Source of the DNA: CAYQOX01 sp964419335
GTDB taxonomy: Bacteria > Hinthialibacterota > Hinthialibacteria > Hinthialibacterales > Hinthialibacteraceae
DNA: 64,000 bases
NCBI GenBank assembly: GCA_964419335.1
Contig: CAYQOX010000006.1
Coordinates: 1-64,000, forward strand
Direction: 5' to 3'
Shown: positions 8,568 to 17,327 of the stretch, one piece after another
How positions within the stretch are numbered: position 1 is the stretch's first letter
Layout: the number at the start of each line of letters is the position of its first letter
Translations under genes and position numbers: made by a program
Notes under the pieces: generated by a model
The model's input: only the letters and a program-made list of their open reading frames with translations
Told to the model about the DNA's origin: nothing
The model's database searches: none

Positions 8568-10955
8568 TCAGTAATCGATTTGACTGGCTAATTTTCGATA
8601 CATTAGGACGTAGAACATGTGTAGATACTGCCGTGTTTCTTGGCGTTCCAGATTGGAAACATATTTCCAGAAACCGTAGATACGTGCCAGTGACATCAAG
8701 CGTTTCGCATACAGTTTCCAGTTATAGCGTGCTTCGATCCGTTGAATAGCCCCGTGGGAAATGCGGTTCCATTCGTTTTGGTCTTCCCGGCAACGTTGGA
8801 AGAAAGAAGCGATACGCATAGCGGATTCATCGCCATGGTTGGGGTCGATGTGAAAACCGGATATCCCATCCTCGATGATTTCCAAAGGTCCGCCGTATTT
8901 AGTGGCGAAGGTGGGTAAGCCGGAGGACATGGCTTCGATAACGGTCAAGCCAAAGGCTTCGAAGAGAGCCGGTTGAATAAAGGCTCCTTGCCGGTCGGCA
9001 ATATAACGGTAGATTTCGCCTCCCATATTTTTATCCAGCTGGGAGCCCAGCCAGCGAACTTGGCCATCCAGTTCATGATGATTCATGATCTCGTGCATGC
9101 GATTGATTTGTTCACGCTCTTCGTTGTCGAAAGTAATTTCGGGGTTGCTGTGTCCACCCACAACAACAAGATTCACCTCGCCGCGTAAGGCTTCGCTTTG
9201 AGCGAACCACTCCGTCAACCCCGTGAGATTTTTAATGCGGTCCATACGCGCCATGGTGTAGATGAGGGGCTTCTCTTTGTCTTGCAAGTGCCCTCGTGAA
9301 TAGTCGTTGGGCTCACCATAGATCATGTTCTCGATTTCATCATGAAGATCGGTGAGGCGACGTTCGGTTTGGGTATAGGGAAAATAAACGTTAGGATCGG
9401 CGCCTGGAGAGACAATGTTGAATTTGGGATCGAAGACATTAATGCCATTCAATACACGGTATAATTCGGGCATGGTAAAGGTCGCGTAACTTTCATATTG
9501 TCCCACACTGGTGGAGTTGCCAACGATTTCCTGGTAGGTGCTGGTGATGATAAAGTCAGCTGTATTCATGGCAATGAGGTCCGCGGTGAATTGCATGGAA
9601 AAATGGTAAGAATCTTCCAGGCTTTTCCAATAGAGATCGGAGAAGAGGTATTTAGCTTTCTCTAATGCATGGGCGATATTGCACTGGGTCACTTTGAGTC
9701 GTTCGGAGAGAAGCATGGCTACTAAATTGCCATCGGAATAATTACCGATGATTAAATCCGGACGCGTTTCTAAGGTGGCTAAGATTTCGCGTTCTGCGTC
9801 GACGGCGAATCGTTCGAGAAAGGGCCAGATCTTGAAGCGAGAAATCCAGTGAGGGATCACTTCTCCCGCTTCGGTACGGAAAGGGATACGTATGATTTTT
9901 GCGTTTTCGGTACCGAAGATGTGTTCGACCGGTTGGTTACAGGTGGTATCTTCGGCTTCGGGAATGAGGCGGGTCATGACCAGAATTTGGGGTTCGATAT
10001 CGAGGCCAAGTTCTTGAACTTTCGAACGCATTTCTTTTTCGAGAAACTTGACCTGGTCGAGGATATAAATAACCTGACCGCCGGTATCGGGTTTGCCAAA
10101 AACATTGGTTTGGCCAAAGAAGCCGTGCGGTGAAAGAATGACCACATTAAAGATCATGGGGACTTGATCCAAGAGCCGGCATAAGTTTTGGTGATCAGGC
10201 GCTTCAAGGACATCCAAAAGCAGATGCAGGGTGTCCTGTATCTTGGCGACCGTTTTTCCCCATCCTATTTCAAAGCCGAAGGAATGCATCATGGAGGCGA
10301 CCTCCTCCCAACCGCTTTCGCTTGGCATGGTGGAAAGATAATCCAGGGCCTTATGGATGGCTTCGCGCAGTTGCTCAACGGTGTTGATGCGTCCATTCAG
10401 CATCAATTGCCGGCCTTTGTACTGATGCACGCGTAAAAAATCGAGTAGGGATTGATCGCCAATCCCCAGATTGTTAAAGAGGCGACTGGATAGATGGCGG
10501 TTGAGAAATTCGACGCCTCGACCAATGGAACGGGTTTCTTTTAATCGAGGGAATTCTCGATTAAAAGGGGTCAGATCAATTTCGAGGGAGAAATCGGTAT
10601 CTTCTTGCTTGGGATGCACAAGTTGTTCTTTAAAGCGGAGGAATTCAGAGATATCAATGCGTTCAAAATAGACATGCTCTAGATGAAAACGGACATACAA
10701 CCAGCGGGCGGTGTTGGGACGACAGGCAAAACACATCCACGGTCCTTGGATGACGGCTTCTTGGGTTGAGCGGATGAAGCGAGCGAAGAGGGTCCGCTCC
10801 ATTTCTTTGCCGGATTCCGATTGGCAAAACTCATGAAAGATATCGCATAAATCGGATCGCAGCAAGAAGTTCTTTTCCAAGTGTTGGATGTTTCGGAGAA
10901 AGATATAAACGACATTTCGTTTCTCTTCGACAAAGGACTGGAGTTGTTCAATCAT
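8568..10955 (-). CDS. susA: Sucrose synthase
   Basis: Reversible enzyme, sucrose + NDP = NDP-glucose + fructose; GT4 family, 795 aa, close to the roughly 800 usual for sucrose synthases. An N-terminal regulatory region of about 270 residues is followed by the GT-B catalytic part: DTGGQVIYILDQ near the fructose site, NYSDGNLVAMLL, MARMDRIKNLTGL, and the EX7E nucleotide-sugar motif EAFGLTVIE. The start codon overlaps the stop of spsA by 4 bp (ATGA), so the two are translationally coupled. With spsA this lets the cell make sucrose and recover NDP-sugar from it, typically as an osmolyte or carbon store. Bacterial sucrose synthases are scattered (cyanobacteria, nitrifiers and others), so horizontal origin is possible but not shown. 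Confidence 0.96.
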   Translation of the reverse strand: MIEQLQSFVEEKRNVVYIFLRNIQHLEKNFLLRSDLCDIFHEFCQSESGKEMERTLFARFIRSTQEAVIQGPWMCFACRPNTARWLYVRFHLEHVYFERIDISEFLRFKEQLVHPKQEDTDFSLEIDLTPFNREFPRLKETRSIGRGVEFLNRHLSSRLFNNLGIGDQSLLDFLRVHQYKGRQLMLNGRINTVEQLREAIHKALDYLSTMPSESGWEEVASMMHSFGFEIGWGKTVAKIQDTLHLLLDVLEAPDHQNLCRLLDQVPMIFNVVILSPHGFFGQTNVFGKPDTGGQVIYILDQVKFLEKEMRSKVQELGLDIEPQILVMTRLIPEAEDTTCNQPVEHIFGTENAKIIRIPFRTEAGEVIPHWISRFKIWPFLERFAVDAEREILATLETRPDLIIGNYSDGNLVAMLLSERLKVTQCNIAHALEKAKYLFSDLYWKSLEDSYHFSMQFTADLIAMNTADFIITSTYQEIVGNSTSVGQYESYATFTMPELYRVLNGINVFDPKFNIVSPGADPNVYFPYTQTERRLTDLHDEIENMIYGEPNDYSRGHLQDKEKPLIYTMARMDRIKNLTGLTEWFAQSEALRGEVNLVVVGGHSNPEITFDNEEREQINRMHEIMNHHELDGQVRWLGSQLDKNMGGEIYRYIADRQGAFIQPALFEAFGLTVIEAMSSGLPTFATKYGGPLEIIEDGISGFHIDPNHGDESAMRIASFFQRCREDQNEWNRISHGAIQRIEARYNWKLYAKRLMSLARIYGFWKYVSNLERQETRQYLHMFYVLMYRKLASQIDY

Positions 10956-13111
10956 GAAGCATATCCTTCCGGTATTTGAATTTCACCAAAAAAGTTGAAA
11001 TGTTCAATCCCTTCCAGAATCCCGCGTGCATAATGCCCCTGGGCGAAATAGATCCCCGGGCGTTTTTTCAAATGTTTCAACTCTTTGCTATGGTTTCCAA
11101 CCACCATGGCCAGGGCATTGCTCGTGAGCATCTCTTCATCATTGCCGGAGTCGCCCGCCACCATGATGTGATCCATGGGAATCCCCCAACGGTTGGATAA
11201 ATACCAAACCGCAAGCCCTTTGGAGGCGCGCATCGGGAGAAAATCAAGGTATTGATTTAATGAAAAGACGACTTTGGCATGAAAATGATGTTTACGCAAG
11301 GAGCGGACAATTTCCCGAACCTTGGGGGCTTCCGACGTATCGATGTAGTAGCTGAGTTTGAACTCATGTTGATATTCGTCGGGTTGTAACGTCAATCCGG
11401 GGATGTGTTGTAAATGCATTTTTAAATATTCCCGGTGCCAGCGATAGTTGATATGTTTTCTCCACTCGGTGTCCGGGCGTAAATCATGACCGTAATAGAT
11501 TTCACTTCCGGCTGAAGTGATAAGGACATCGGGTCGGGGGATCGAGTTTTTCTCTAGCACCTCCAAGGTGGGTTCGATCAACCGGCCTGTAGCGATGGCA
11601 AACCCGATGTGATAGGGACATTCCCGCAACTGACGTGTTAAATCCTGCAGTGCCTCGTCGTCTCCTACAAGCGTATTATCAACATCGGCGACAATCAAGC
11701 GGTCTGCTTGCAATAATTTCTTTCCAGAGGTGTACCAGAAGGGGCGCTGTTTCTTTTGCTTCATGAATTTGCGAACATGTTCGAGATAGGTTTTGGCATG
11801 GCCAGACCAGGAGTAATGTTTTTCGACGCCCCGAATCCCATTGCGTGCTAGTTTCGACCATGTGCGCCGGTCTTGCAGCACCCGGATCAGGGCTTGCGCT
11901 ATGGAATCTTGGTCGAGGGGATCGATGAGTTCTCCATTTTTACAGTGAGCGATAATATCTCGGGGGCCGCCATCATTGGTGGCAACGATGGGCAGGCCGC
12001 TGGCTGCGGCTTCAATTAGGGTAAGTCCAAAAGGCTCCGTCAAGGCAGGATTGATAAACACTCCGCGTGTGGCAGCGGCGATACGGTAAATGTCGGAGAC
12101 TTCATCGGGATGATGTTTTTTGGGATAGGCCATTTTTCCGTAGAGATCGTATTTATCGACGAGATAGAGAATTTCCCATAATACGCTTCGAGAGCCTCGA
12201 TCCATTTCCTGGAGGTCATCACGGCTTCCCGCGATGACAACAAGGTTGGCAAGCTCTTTCAGTTCAGGATGGTTGCCGTAGGCGTGAATCAACGTGGTAA
12301 TGTTTTTACGTTCATCCGGACGTGAAAGTGCGAGGATCATGGGTTTATGTGTGTGTCGGAGGAAGCGCAGGAGCTCTTTGGCATAGGGGTATTGTCCCAC
12401 TTTACGATCAGGAGGGGAGAAGCGGTTTAAATCTACTCCCGGGGGAATAACCCGCATTTTGTTCGGGGGATAATGTTCGTATTGTTTATATTGTTCTTCC
12501 ACCTCTTGGTGGGTGCTAGCGACTACCATGGAAGCATTGTTTAGCGCATTCTCTTCCGCTTCGATCCGTTCATTGATGTTATAGCGCTGAACGATTTTCT
12601 CTTCGCTCATCCCTTTTTCCATCAAGCGGCGTTTCTTTTCCCGTCCTAAAGAATGGCCGGTAAAAACCAAGGGAAGACCGAGTAGATTGTTTAGTTTGAC
12701 GCCTACGTAGCCCGCATCGGCATAATGAGCGTGAATAACATCCGGCAGACGTTCGATTTTACGAAAATGCTTGATGGCCTGATCGGCAAATTCATCCAAA
12801 TAAGGCCAGAGGACTTCTTTGCGCAAATAGCGCCGGGGCCCGCATGGTAAGCGGATGATATAGGCTTTGGGAGCAATTTGTTCTTCGGGAACGGCGTAAG
12901 AGTCGTCAACCCGTTGATCGATCACCATTCGGGTGAAGAGATCGACACGATCGACCGAAGGTTGTTCCGAGAGGCTTCTGGCGAGTTCGACCACATATTT
13001 CGTTTGTCCTCCAGTATCTGCATCACGGCCTAATTCAAGGTTTTCACCCCGGATGAGTCCATGAATGCTAAGGAGAGCAATATAATATCCTTGAGATTCA
13101 CTTTTTGGCAT
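10952..13111 (-). CDS. spsA: Sucrose-phosphate synthase fused to sucrose-phosphate phosphatase
   Basis: Makes sucrose-6-phosphate from UDP-glucose and fructose-6-phosphate and probably dephosphorylates it; 719 aa. The N-terminal GT4 domain (about 1-450) has SIHGLIRGENLELGRDADTG, GHSLGREKKRR, the EX7E motif EPFGLTLIE and SRPDERKN. The C-terminal HAD domain (about 465-705) keeps DxDxT (DVDNTLVGDD, near residue 471) and GDSGNDEEML (near 653). The intact HAD aspartates suggest an active phosphatase, making a two-step sucrose synthase in one chain. The start has a good Shine-Dalgarno (CGGAGT). It lies 170 bp after the MarR gene and overlaps susA by 4 bp. Confidence 0.95.
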   Translation of the reverse strand: MPKSESQGYYIALLSIHGLIRGENLELGRDADTGGQTKYVVELARSLSEQPSVDRVDLFTRMVIDQRVDDSYAVPEEQIAPKAYIIRLPCGPRRYLRKEVLWPYLDEFADQAIKHFRKIERLPDVIHAHYADAGYVGVKLNNLLGLPLVFTGHSLGREKKRRLMEKGMSEEKIVQRYNINERIEAEENALNNASMVVASTHQEVEEQYKQYEHYPPNKMRVIPPGVDLNRFSPPDRKVGQYPYAKELLRFLRHTHKPMILALSRPDERKNITTLIHAYGNHPELKELANLVVIAGSRDDLQEMDRGSRSVLWEILYLVDKYDLYGKMAYPKKHHPDEVSDIYRIAAATRGVFINPALTEPFGLTLIEAAASGLPIVATNDGGPRDIIAHCKNGELIDPLDQDSIAQALIRVLQDRRTWSKLARNGIRGVEKHYSWSGHAKTYLEHVRKFMKQKKQRPFWYTSGKKLLQADRLIVADVDNTLVGDDEALQDLTRQLRECPYHIGFAIATGRLIEPTLEVLEKNSIPRPDVLITSAGSEIYYGHDLRPDTEWRKHINYRWHREYLKMHLQHIPGLTLQPDEYQHEFKLSYYIDTSEAPKVREIVRSLRKHHFHAKVVFSLNQYLDFLPMRASKGLAVWYLSNRWGIPMDHIMVAGDSGNDEEMLTSNALAMVVGNHSKELKHLKKRPGIYFAQGHYARGILEGIEHFNFFGEIQIPEGYAS

Positions 13112-13172
13112 GATTGGTTTACTCCGTAGAAATTCCGTCTTATTGAAGTGGTTTATGCGTAAAATACTTGGA

Positions 13173-13193
13173 TGTTCTCTTTCATAAAGAACA
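13173..13193. promoter_or_regulatory. Inverted repeat TGTTCT-N9-AGAACA upstream of spsA
   Basis: Perfect 6-bp arms at 13173-13178 and 13188-13193, about 60 bp before the spsA start codon. A candidate operator for the adjacent MarR regulator or another dimeric protein. I see no clear sigma-70 promoter in this 170-bp gap, so spsA may also be read through from the regulator gene. Confidence 0.3.
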
Positions 13194-13281
13194 GGGGTGT
13201 TTGTTTTTATGATTCGATTTAATTATCTTGTAGGACACAAAATGTTTTTATCCTATCTATCAAGATCGGGCTCCAGATATA

Positions 13282-13794
13282 CTACAAGATTTCAATCTTT
13301 TTATTTGGGGAAGACTCACTTCCATTTTCGTCTAAGAGTATGGAATTTTCGTGTATTTTTTTACTTTCCATCATGGCGGCGATGCGTTGTAAAGAAGAGA
13401 GAATGAGCGATTGTTCCCAGTCTTGTAATTTTTCAAATTCGTGGCGAAAACGTTCCTGAGCTAAAGAGGGAACACTTTGAATGACCTCGAAGCCTTTTTG
13501 GGTTAGTTTGACAAGTACTTTGCGTCGGTCGTGCTTGCTCCGCATGCGGGTAATGAGTTCACGCTTTTCCAGGCGGTCGAGGATATCGGTTACGGTGGCA
13601 TTGCTTAAATTCGCCTTTTTAGCGAGATAGCCAACAGAATGTTCTTGGGCATCTCCCAATTCTTTGAGTAGGATGAGTTGAGGTCCGGTTAAACCGTAAT
13701 GACGGACTAGGTTTCTTGATTGGAGGTCATTCGCGCGGATGATGCGCCTTAACGTAGTTAATACTTTTTCGCAGAGAACATTTTCTGGATTCAT
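13282..13794 (-). CDS. MarR-family regulator of EctR/CosR type
   Basis: Dimeric winged-helix DNA-binding protein, about 170 aa from the ATG at 13794 (the same frame extends upstream to 13857, but without family similarity). The N-terminus LRRIIRANDLQSRNLVRHYG followed by LTGPQLILLKEL resembles, from memory, the EctR1/CosR branch of MarR proteins that repress compatible-solute genes in halophilic or marine bacteria. The wing shows DRRKVLVKLTQKG. It is the first gene before spsA-susA in the same direction, so control of sucrose synthesis is the simplest hypothesis. Its own promoter carries a palindrome between -35 and -10, consistent with autorepression. Confidence 0.88.
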   Translation of the reverse strand: MNPENVLCEKVLTTLRRIIRANDLQSRNLVRHYGLTGPQLILLKELGDAQEHSVGYLAKKANLSNATVTDILDRLEKRELITRMRSKHDRRKVLVKLTQKGFEVIQSVPSLAQERFRHEFEKLQDWEQSLILSSLQRIAAMMESKKIHENSILLDENGSESSPNKKIEIL

Positions 13795-14217
13795 TGTAAC
13801 CCATCCCGATTTTTTTTTAATATGTATACATAATATTAGGATCCTAAATAATTGCAAGAGTAATTTTCATTTCATTCTTTAAATTTCATTCTTTAAAATA
13901 CCTATAAATACTTTATCTTATTATAAAACTGAATGCCAATAATGTTTAAGAAAAATTAATCAAATTTATGATTATTTTTAATTTGATATTTTATCGTAGT
14001 CCGGTTTAGCCTTTATGACGGCGTTATGAGCAGAGGGAAAAGTGGGAGCAGATGAGAAGGATACGCTATCGTTGAGTCGGAGGAGTAGAAAGTGAGATTT
14101 TCTTTTTTCAGAAAATTCGTAGAGAACGTGTACCTCATTTGTTTTGATTGGTACTATACTATCTAAGGATTAAAGTTTTAGAATCGAAGTTTTCATTTTC
14201 GGGTTGAAGATAGTTTT
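13795..14217. other. AT-rich divergent intergenic region
   Basis: Separates the MarR gene from the pilin-like gene. Besides the marR promoter it holds a perfect tandem repeat of ATTTCATTCTTTAA (13869-13882 and 13883-13896) just upstream of that promoter. The rest is AT-rich without a convincing gene or promoter for the plus-strand gene. Confidence 0.5.
13830..13857 (-). promoter_or_regulatory. marR promoter with operator-like palindromes
   Basis: Minus strand -35 TTGCAA (13852-13857), 16-bp spacer, -10 TATTAT (13830-13835). The spacer contains the perfect 12-bp palindrome TTAGGATCCTAA (13836-13847), abutting the -10. A second perfect palindrome, ATGTATACAT (13822-13831), overlaps the -10 edge and the expected transcription start. 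Confidence 0.6.
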
Positions 14218-14877
14218 ATGGATGAATTTCAAATTTCATTTCGCAAAAAAGTAGAACGTTTTTTCTTTGAATATGTGGTAGAAATTTCAGTTTTCACAGG
14301 ACTATTTCTTCTATTGCTCATGGTATTATACCCTACTTATGAAGGGAAAGTGGTGAAATCGCAAATTACGCAATCGTATAAGCAGATTCATTCCCTGGTA
14401 GAGGCTCTTCAGATTTATTCGCTCGAAAACCCTGACAGTCGAGCTTTTCCACCGGCTTCCGATGGATTAATGCCTGGGATATTTTTATGTCCTATCCGTG
14501 AGAATGATAATCAAACCTTACAGTTTTTAACCACTCCACAAGCGTACTTGGAGTCGGTGCCTGCCGATCCCTTTATTAGCCAGACGACGCAAGCCGATTC
14601 AATCCAGACACCGGTAGTTTTGCATTGGGTGAAAATCGCGGGGCGTTCTTTGGATAATGCGACGGATTATAATCACGTGGCTTGGGGCGCTTTGAGTGTG
14701 GGACCCTCGTTGCATTTACCCCACCGCTATGATATCAGCGTGTTTCGACTGGTCCCGTATGAAGTAGGGCCTTTGTACCGCAGTCTTTATAATCCGACGA
14801 ATGGGTTACATAGTATGGGATTTATTTACCGGGATACTATGGGGAATGCAAGTCCGGTATCCAAGGATTCAACATAA
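14218..14877 (+). CDS. Pilin-like membrane protein lacking the prepilin peptidase motif
   Basis: 219 aa, one N-terminal membrane helix (about 25-45, ISVFTGLFLLLLMVLYPTY) after a charged stretch, then an extracytoplasmic domain. The region after the helix (VKSQITQSYKQIHSLVEALQ) and the closing YNPTNGLHSMGFIYR line up by eye with the genuine pseudopilin at 43238 (AKIAATESNMRSIGTALGMY; YDPSNGLNSDGDIYR). The usual G-FTLIE cleavage and methylation motif is absent. It is therefore probably a membrane-anchored relative that prepilin peptidase cannot process. It stands alone and ends at a shared terminator. Function unknown. Confidence 0.75.
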   Translation: MDEFQISFRKKVERFFFEYVVEISVFTGLFLLLLMVLYPTYEGKVVKSQITQSYKQIHSLVEALQIYSLENPDSRAFPPASDGLMPGIFLCPIRENDNQTLQFLTTPQAYLESVPADPFISQTTQADSIQTPVVLHWVKIAGRSLDNATDYNHVAWGALSVGPSLHLPHRYDISVFRLVPYEVGPLYRSLYNPTNGLHSMGFIYRDTMGNASPVSKDST

Positions 14878-14916
14878 AAAACTCCCCGAAGAAAGTGGGT
14901 TCCTCGGGGAGTTTTT
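14877..14916. terminator. Bidirectional rho-independent terminator
   Basis: Perfect 9-bp stem ACTCCCCGA (14881-14889) / TCGGGGAGT (14904-14912) flanked by A-run and T-run. It sits between two convergent genes and can serve both. Confidence 0.9.
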
Positions 14917-14930
14917 CGTTTTCAGGAAGA

Positions 14931-17282
14931 TTAATTCAGAGGAATTTTAATAATCGAGGCGCTAAGCGGTTGGATGGGGATGGCCCCTTGATCCACCATG
15001 ATTTCTTCTTCTTGAATCGAGACACGTTCCTCTTTTCCCGGTTCATTATAAAGACCAGGATCATCTCCGGTAATGATCCATTGTTGCAAGGATTGAGGAA
15101 GGGAGTTTTCTTGGATTTTACATTGTAAATCCCACTCTTGTTCTGTAGGATTGACAACGGCGAGGGTTAGGATTTCCTTCGATTTGTCCAAGGCGGCGAA
15201 CACATCGAGTGGAGTAGTATCGCCTTGGAGCTGGACCGGAATAGAACCGAGGTGATCACGGTACATTCTCAAGGCTAGGCCTGTGGTGGCGAATTGGGCG
15301 TCGGTTTGGCTTGTTTTAATGGCGCCAATGACGTTCACTGTTTGGGCATAATTGGCCATGCCATACAGATCGCTGTTGCGTCCAATTTCATGCAATCCGG
15401 CGGCAATGCCGAGAGCGTCTTTGAGGAAGTAACGGGTTCCCAATTCTCCATACACATAATCCCCGTACCAATAATTCCATTCGTCCAAGGCAATGGTGAT
15501 GTTTTTGTCTTTAAGGTTAGGGATTGTTTCGCGATATTCGCGGTGGGCGTCGGCGATGCGTTTGACGTTATTGGGGATTTGCATAACATGCGCATAAAGT
15601 TCGTCACTTTCTTGGCAGTAGAAGTGCTCGCTGATCATATCCATCGTCTCCGAACATTCGCGAAGCATGGTTTCGCTCCACTCACCCACAGCGCCAACGG
15701 CGATGAGTTGAATGTCCGGATCTTCTTCCCACATGGCTTCTGCAAAGCGATTGTGTTTTTTGACATAATCTTCCAAAGGCATATGCCCTAATTGCCAATC
15801 GCCGTACATTTCATTGCCAATTCCCCACCAAATCACATTGTAGGGATCGATATGTCCGTTTTCAGCTCGGCGTTTTCCTTGGGGAGACTCCGGATCACCG
15901 TTGACGTATTGTAGTTCAGCGACGGCTTCATCAAGCTCACCGAGTCCGCTGTTTACGACAATAAGCGGTTCGGTATTGAGTATTTCGCAAAAGCGCAGGA
16001 ACTCATGAATGCCGAAGTCGTTATGTTCTATTCCTTGCCAAGCGGGGTTTTTGCGAGGTGGACGTCGATCTCGATTGCCAATACCATCTTCCCAATCGTA
16101 GCCGCTGACGAAATTACCGCCCGGCCAACGATAAATGGGGGAATCGAGTTTTTCGAGTAAGCGCAGGGTATCACGCCGCATGCCATCGATATTGTCAGCG
16201 GGCATAAGGGAGAGAGTGCCGATCCATAGAGTGCCTTCTCCCTGGCAAAGGATCTCTAAGAATCCCTCCTCGGTGGATTGTTGCGGGGTAAATTCCAGGG
16301 GGAACTTTTTGTACTCAGACTCAATGTCAGTAAGGGAGACAATTTCAACCTCGTCGCTGCTTTCTCCAGAATGCAGGCGGACTTCTACTTTTCCTTCAAA
16401 GGAGTCTCCTTTGAGAAGAATACGTCCTTCATAGTCTTTGAGGCCGGTTAGAGCAAGATTTTTTTGAACAATACCTGTTTTTTCATTACTTGCTTGGATT
16501 TTTGGGGTATGTTCGCCTACAAATGAATCTTCAGAATCCATGCTTACCGCTTCGGCATTGCCCACAACGCGCCACGGGGATTCATCTTCTTTGACCGAAT
16601 CATAAAATTTACGGTCTTGCAGCATTTCAGCCCAAATCCCCCCGTAGATACAGCGTCCTAGGTGTTCAATGAATTGCCCGTAGATGAGGGGCGAGATGGG
16701 GTATTGGGTTTGGCTGGGGTCAATGGTGACAGCCGGTTCGAGTTCTGAAGTGGAGACTAATTCCAGTTGAATCTCATCGTACCAAGCCTTTCCGGTTGCC
16801 AGTCCCCATCCTCCGAATAAGCAATTGATATGTACGCTATCGTGGGTGCCAGTTTCGAAAGTGGTACTGACTTGAGTCCAGTCGTTGGTACCTGTAAGGG
16901 ATTCTGTGCGGACGCCGGAAATATTATGTAGATTGAGTAAAGCCCCTCTACCGGAGGAGGGTTGTAAATCTTCAGTTTTGATCCATGCTGAAAGTTTGTA
17001 GGTGGAGAAGGGTTTGACCTTAGCGTTGGTTTCCCAACTGAGATCTCCGCCTTCTTGGGAGGAAATGGCAACGGAATAATCTCCAGTGTGGGCGGTTTGT
17101 TCATGCGTGAATTCACCTTCGCCGTTCCAGGTGTGCGGTTCCCATGAAAGGGGAGAATTCTCTTCGTGGTTTTCAAAGGATCCATTCGGGACTTCGGCCA
17201 TCAGCAATGGATTCACAGAAAGGAGGAGAAATAGAAGAGCCAGAGTGAAAACGAATTCTTTTTTGGGGATACTTTTTTTCAT
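14931..17282 (-). CDS. Secreted GH51 alpha-L-arabinofuranosidase with CBM
   Basis: Exported hydrolase releasing L-arabinose from arabinan or arabinoxylan side chains; 783 aa. A signal peptide (ALLFLLLSVNPLLMA) is followed by a jelly-roll carbohydrate-binding domain of CBM4/9 type (about 30-180: NGSFE, STYKLSAWIKTE, WYDEIQLE). The GH51 catalytic domain then starts at SPLIYGQFIEHLGRCIYGGI. Catalytic residues visible: acid/base Glu in GIGNEMYGDWQLG and nucleophile Glu in ALDEWNYW. The C-terminal beta-domain ends SASIIKIPLN. The start has AAGGAGA upstream. Last gene of the operon galT, GHMP kinase, SSS symporter, GH51, suggesting that the enzyme supplies the sugar the other three import and activate. 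Confidence 0.94.
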   Translation of the reverse strand: MKKSIPKKEFVFTLALLFLLLSVNPLLMAEVPNGSFENHEENSPLSWEPHTWNGEGEFTHEQTAHTGDYSVAISSQEGGDLSWETNAKVKPFSTYKLSAWIKTEDLQPSSGRGALLNLHNISGVRTESLTGTNDWTQVSTTFETGTHDSVHINCLFGGWGLATGKAWYDEIQLELVSTSELEPAVTIDPSQTQYPISPLIYGQFIEHLGRCIYGGIWAEMLQDRKFYDSVKEDESPWRVVGNAEAVSMDSEDSFVGEHTPKIQASNEKTGIVQKNLALTGLKDYEGRILLKGDSFEGKVEVRLHSGESSDEVEIVSLTDIESEYKKFPLEFTPQQSTEEGFLEILCQGEGTLWIGTLSLMPADNIDGMRRDTLRLLEKLDSPIYRWPGGNFVSGYDWEDGIGNRDRRPPRKNPAWQGIEHNDFGIHEFLRFCEILNTEPLIVVNSGLGELDEAVAELQYVNGDPESPQGKRRAENGHIDPYNVIWWGIGNEMYGDWQLGHMPLEDYVKKHNRFAEAMWEEDPDIQLIAVGAVGEWSETMLRECSETMDMISEHFYCQESDELYAHVMQIPNNVKRIADAHREYRETIPNLKDKNITIALDEWNYWYGDYVYGELGTRYFLKDALGIAAGLHEIGRNSDLYGMANYAQTVNVIGAIKTSQTDAQFATTGLALRMYRDHLGSIPVQLQGDTTPLDVFAALDKSKEILTLAVVNPTEQEWDLQCKIQENSLPQSLQQWIITGDDPGLYNEPGKEERVSIQEEEIMVDQGAIPIQPLSASIIKIPLN

Positions 17283-17327
17283 GATTCAAACAATCTCCTT
17301 TTTTATTTAGTTTCTTTAGATGACGTA

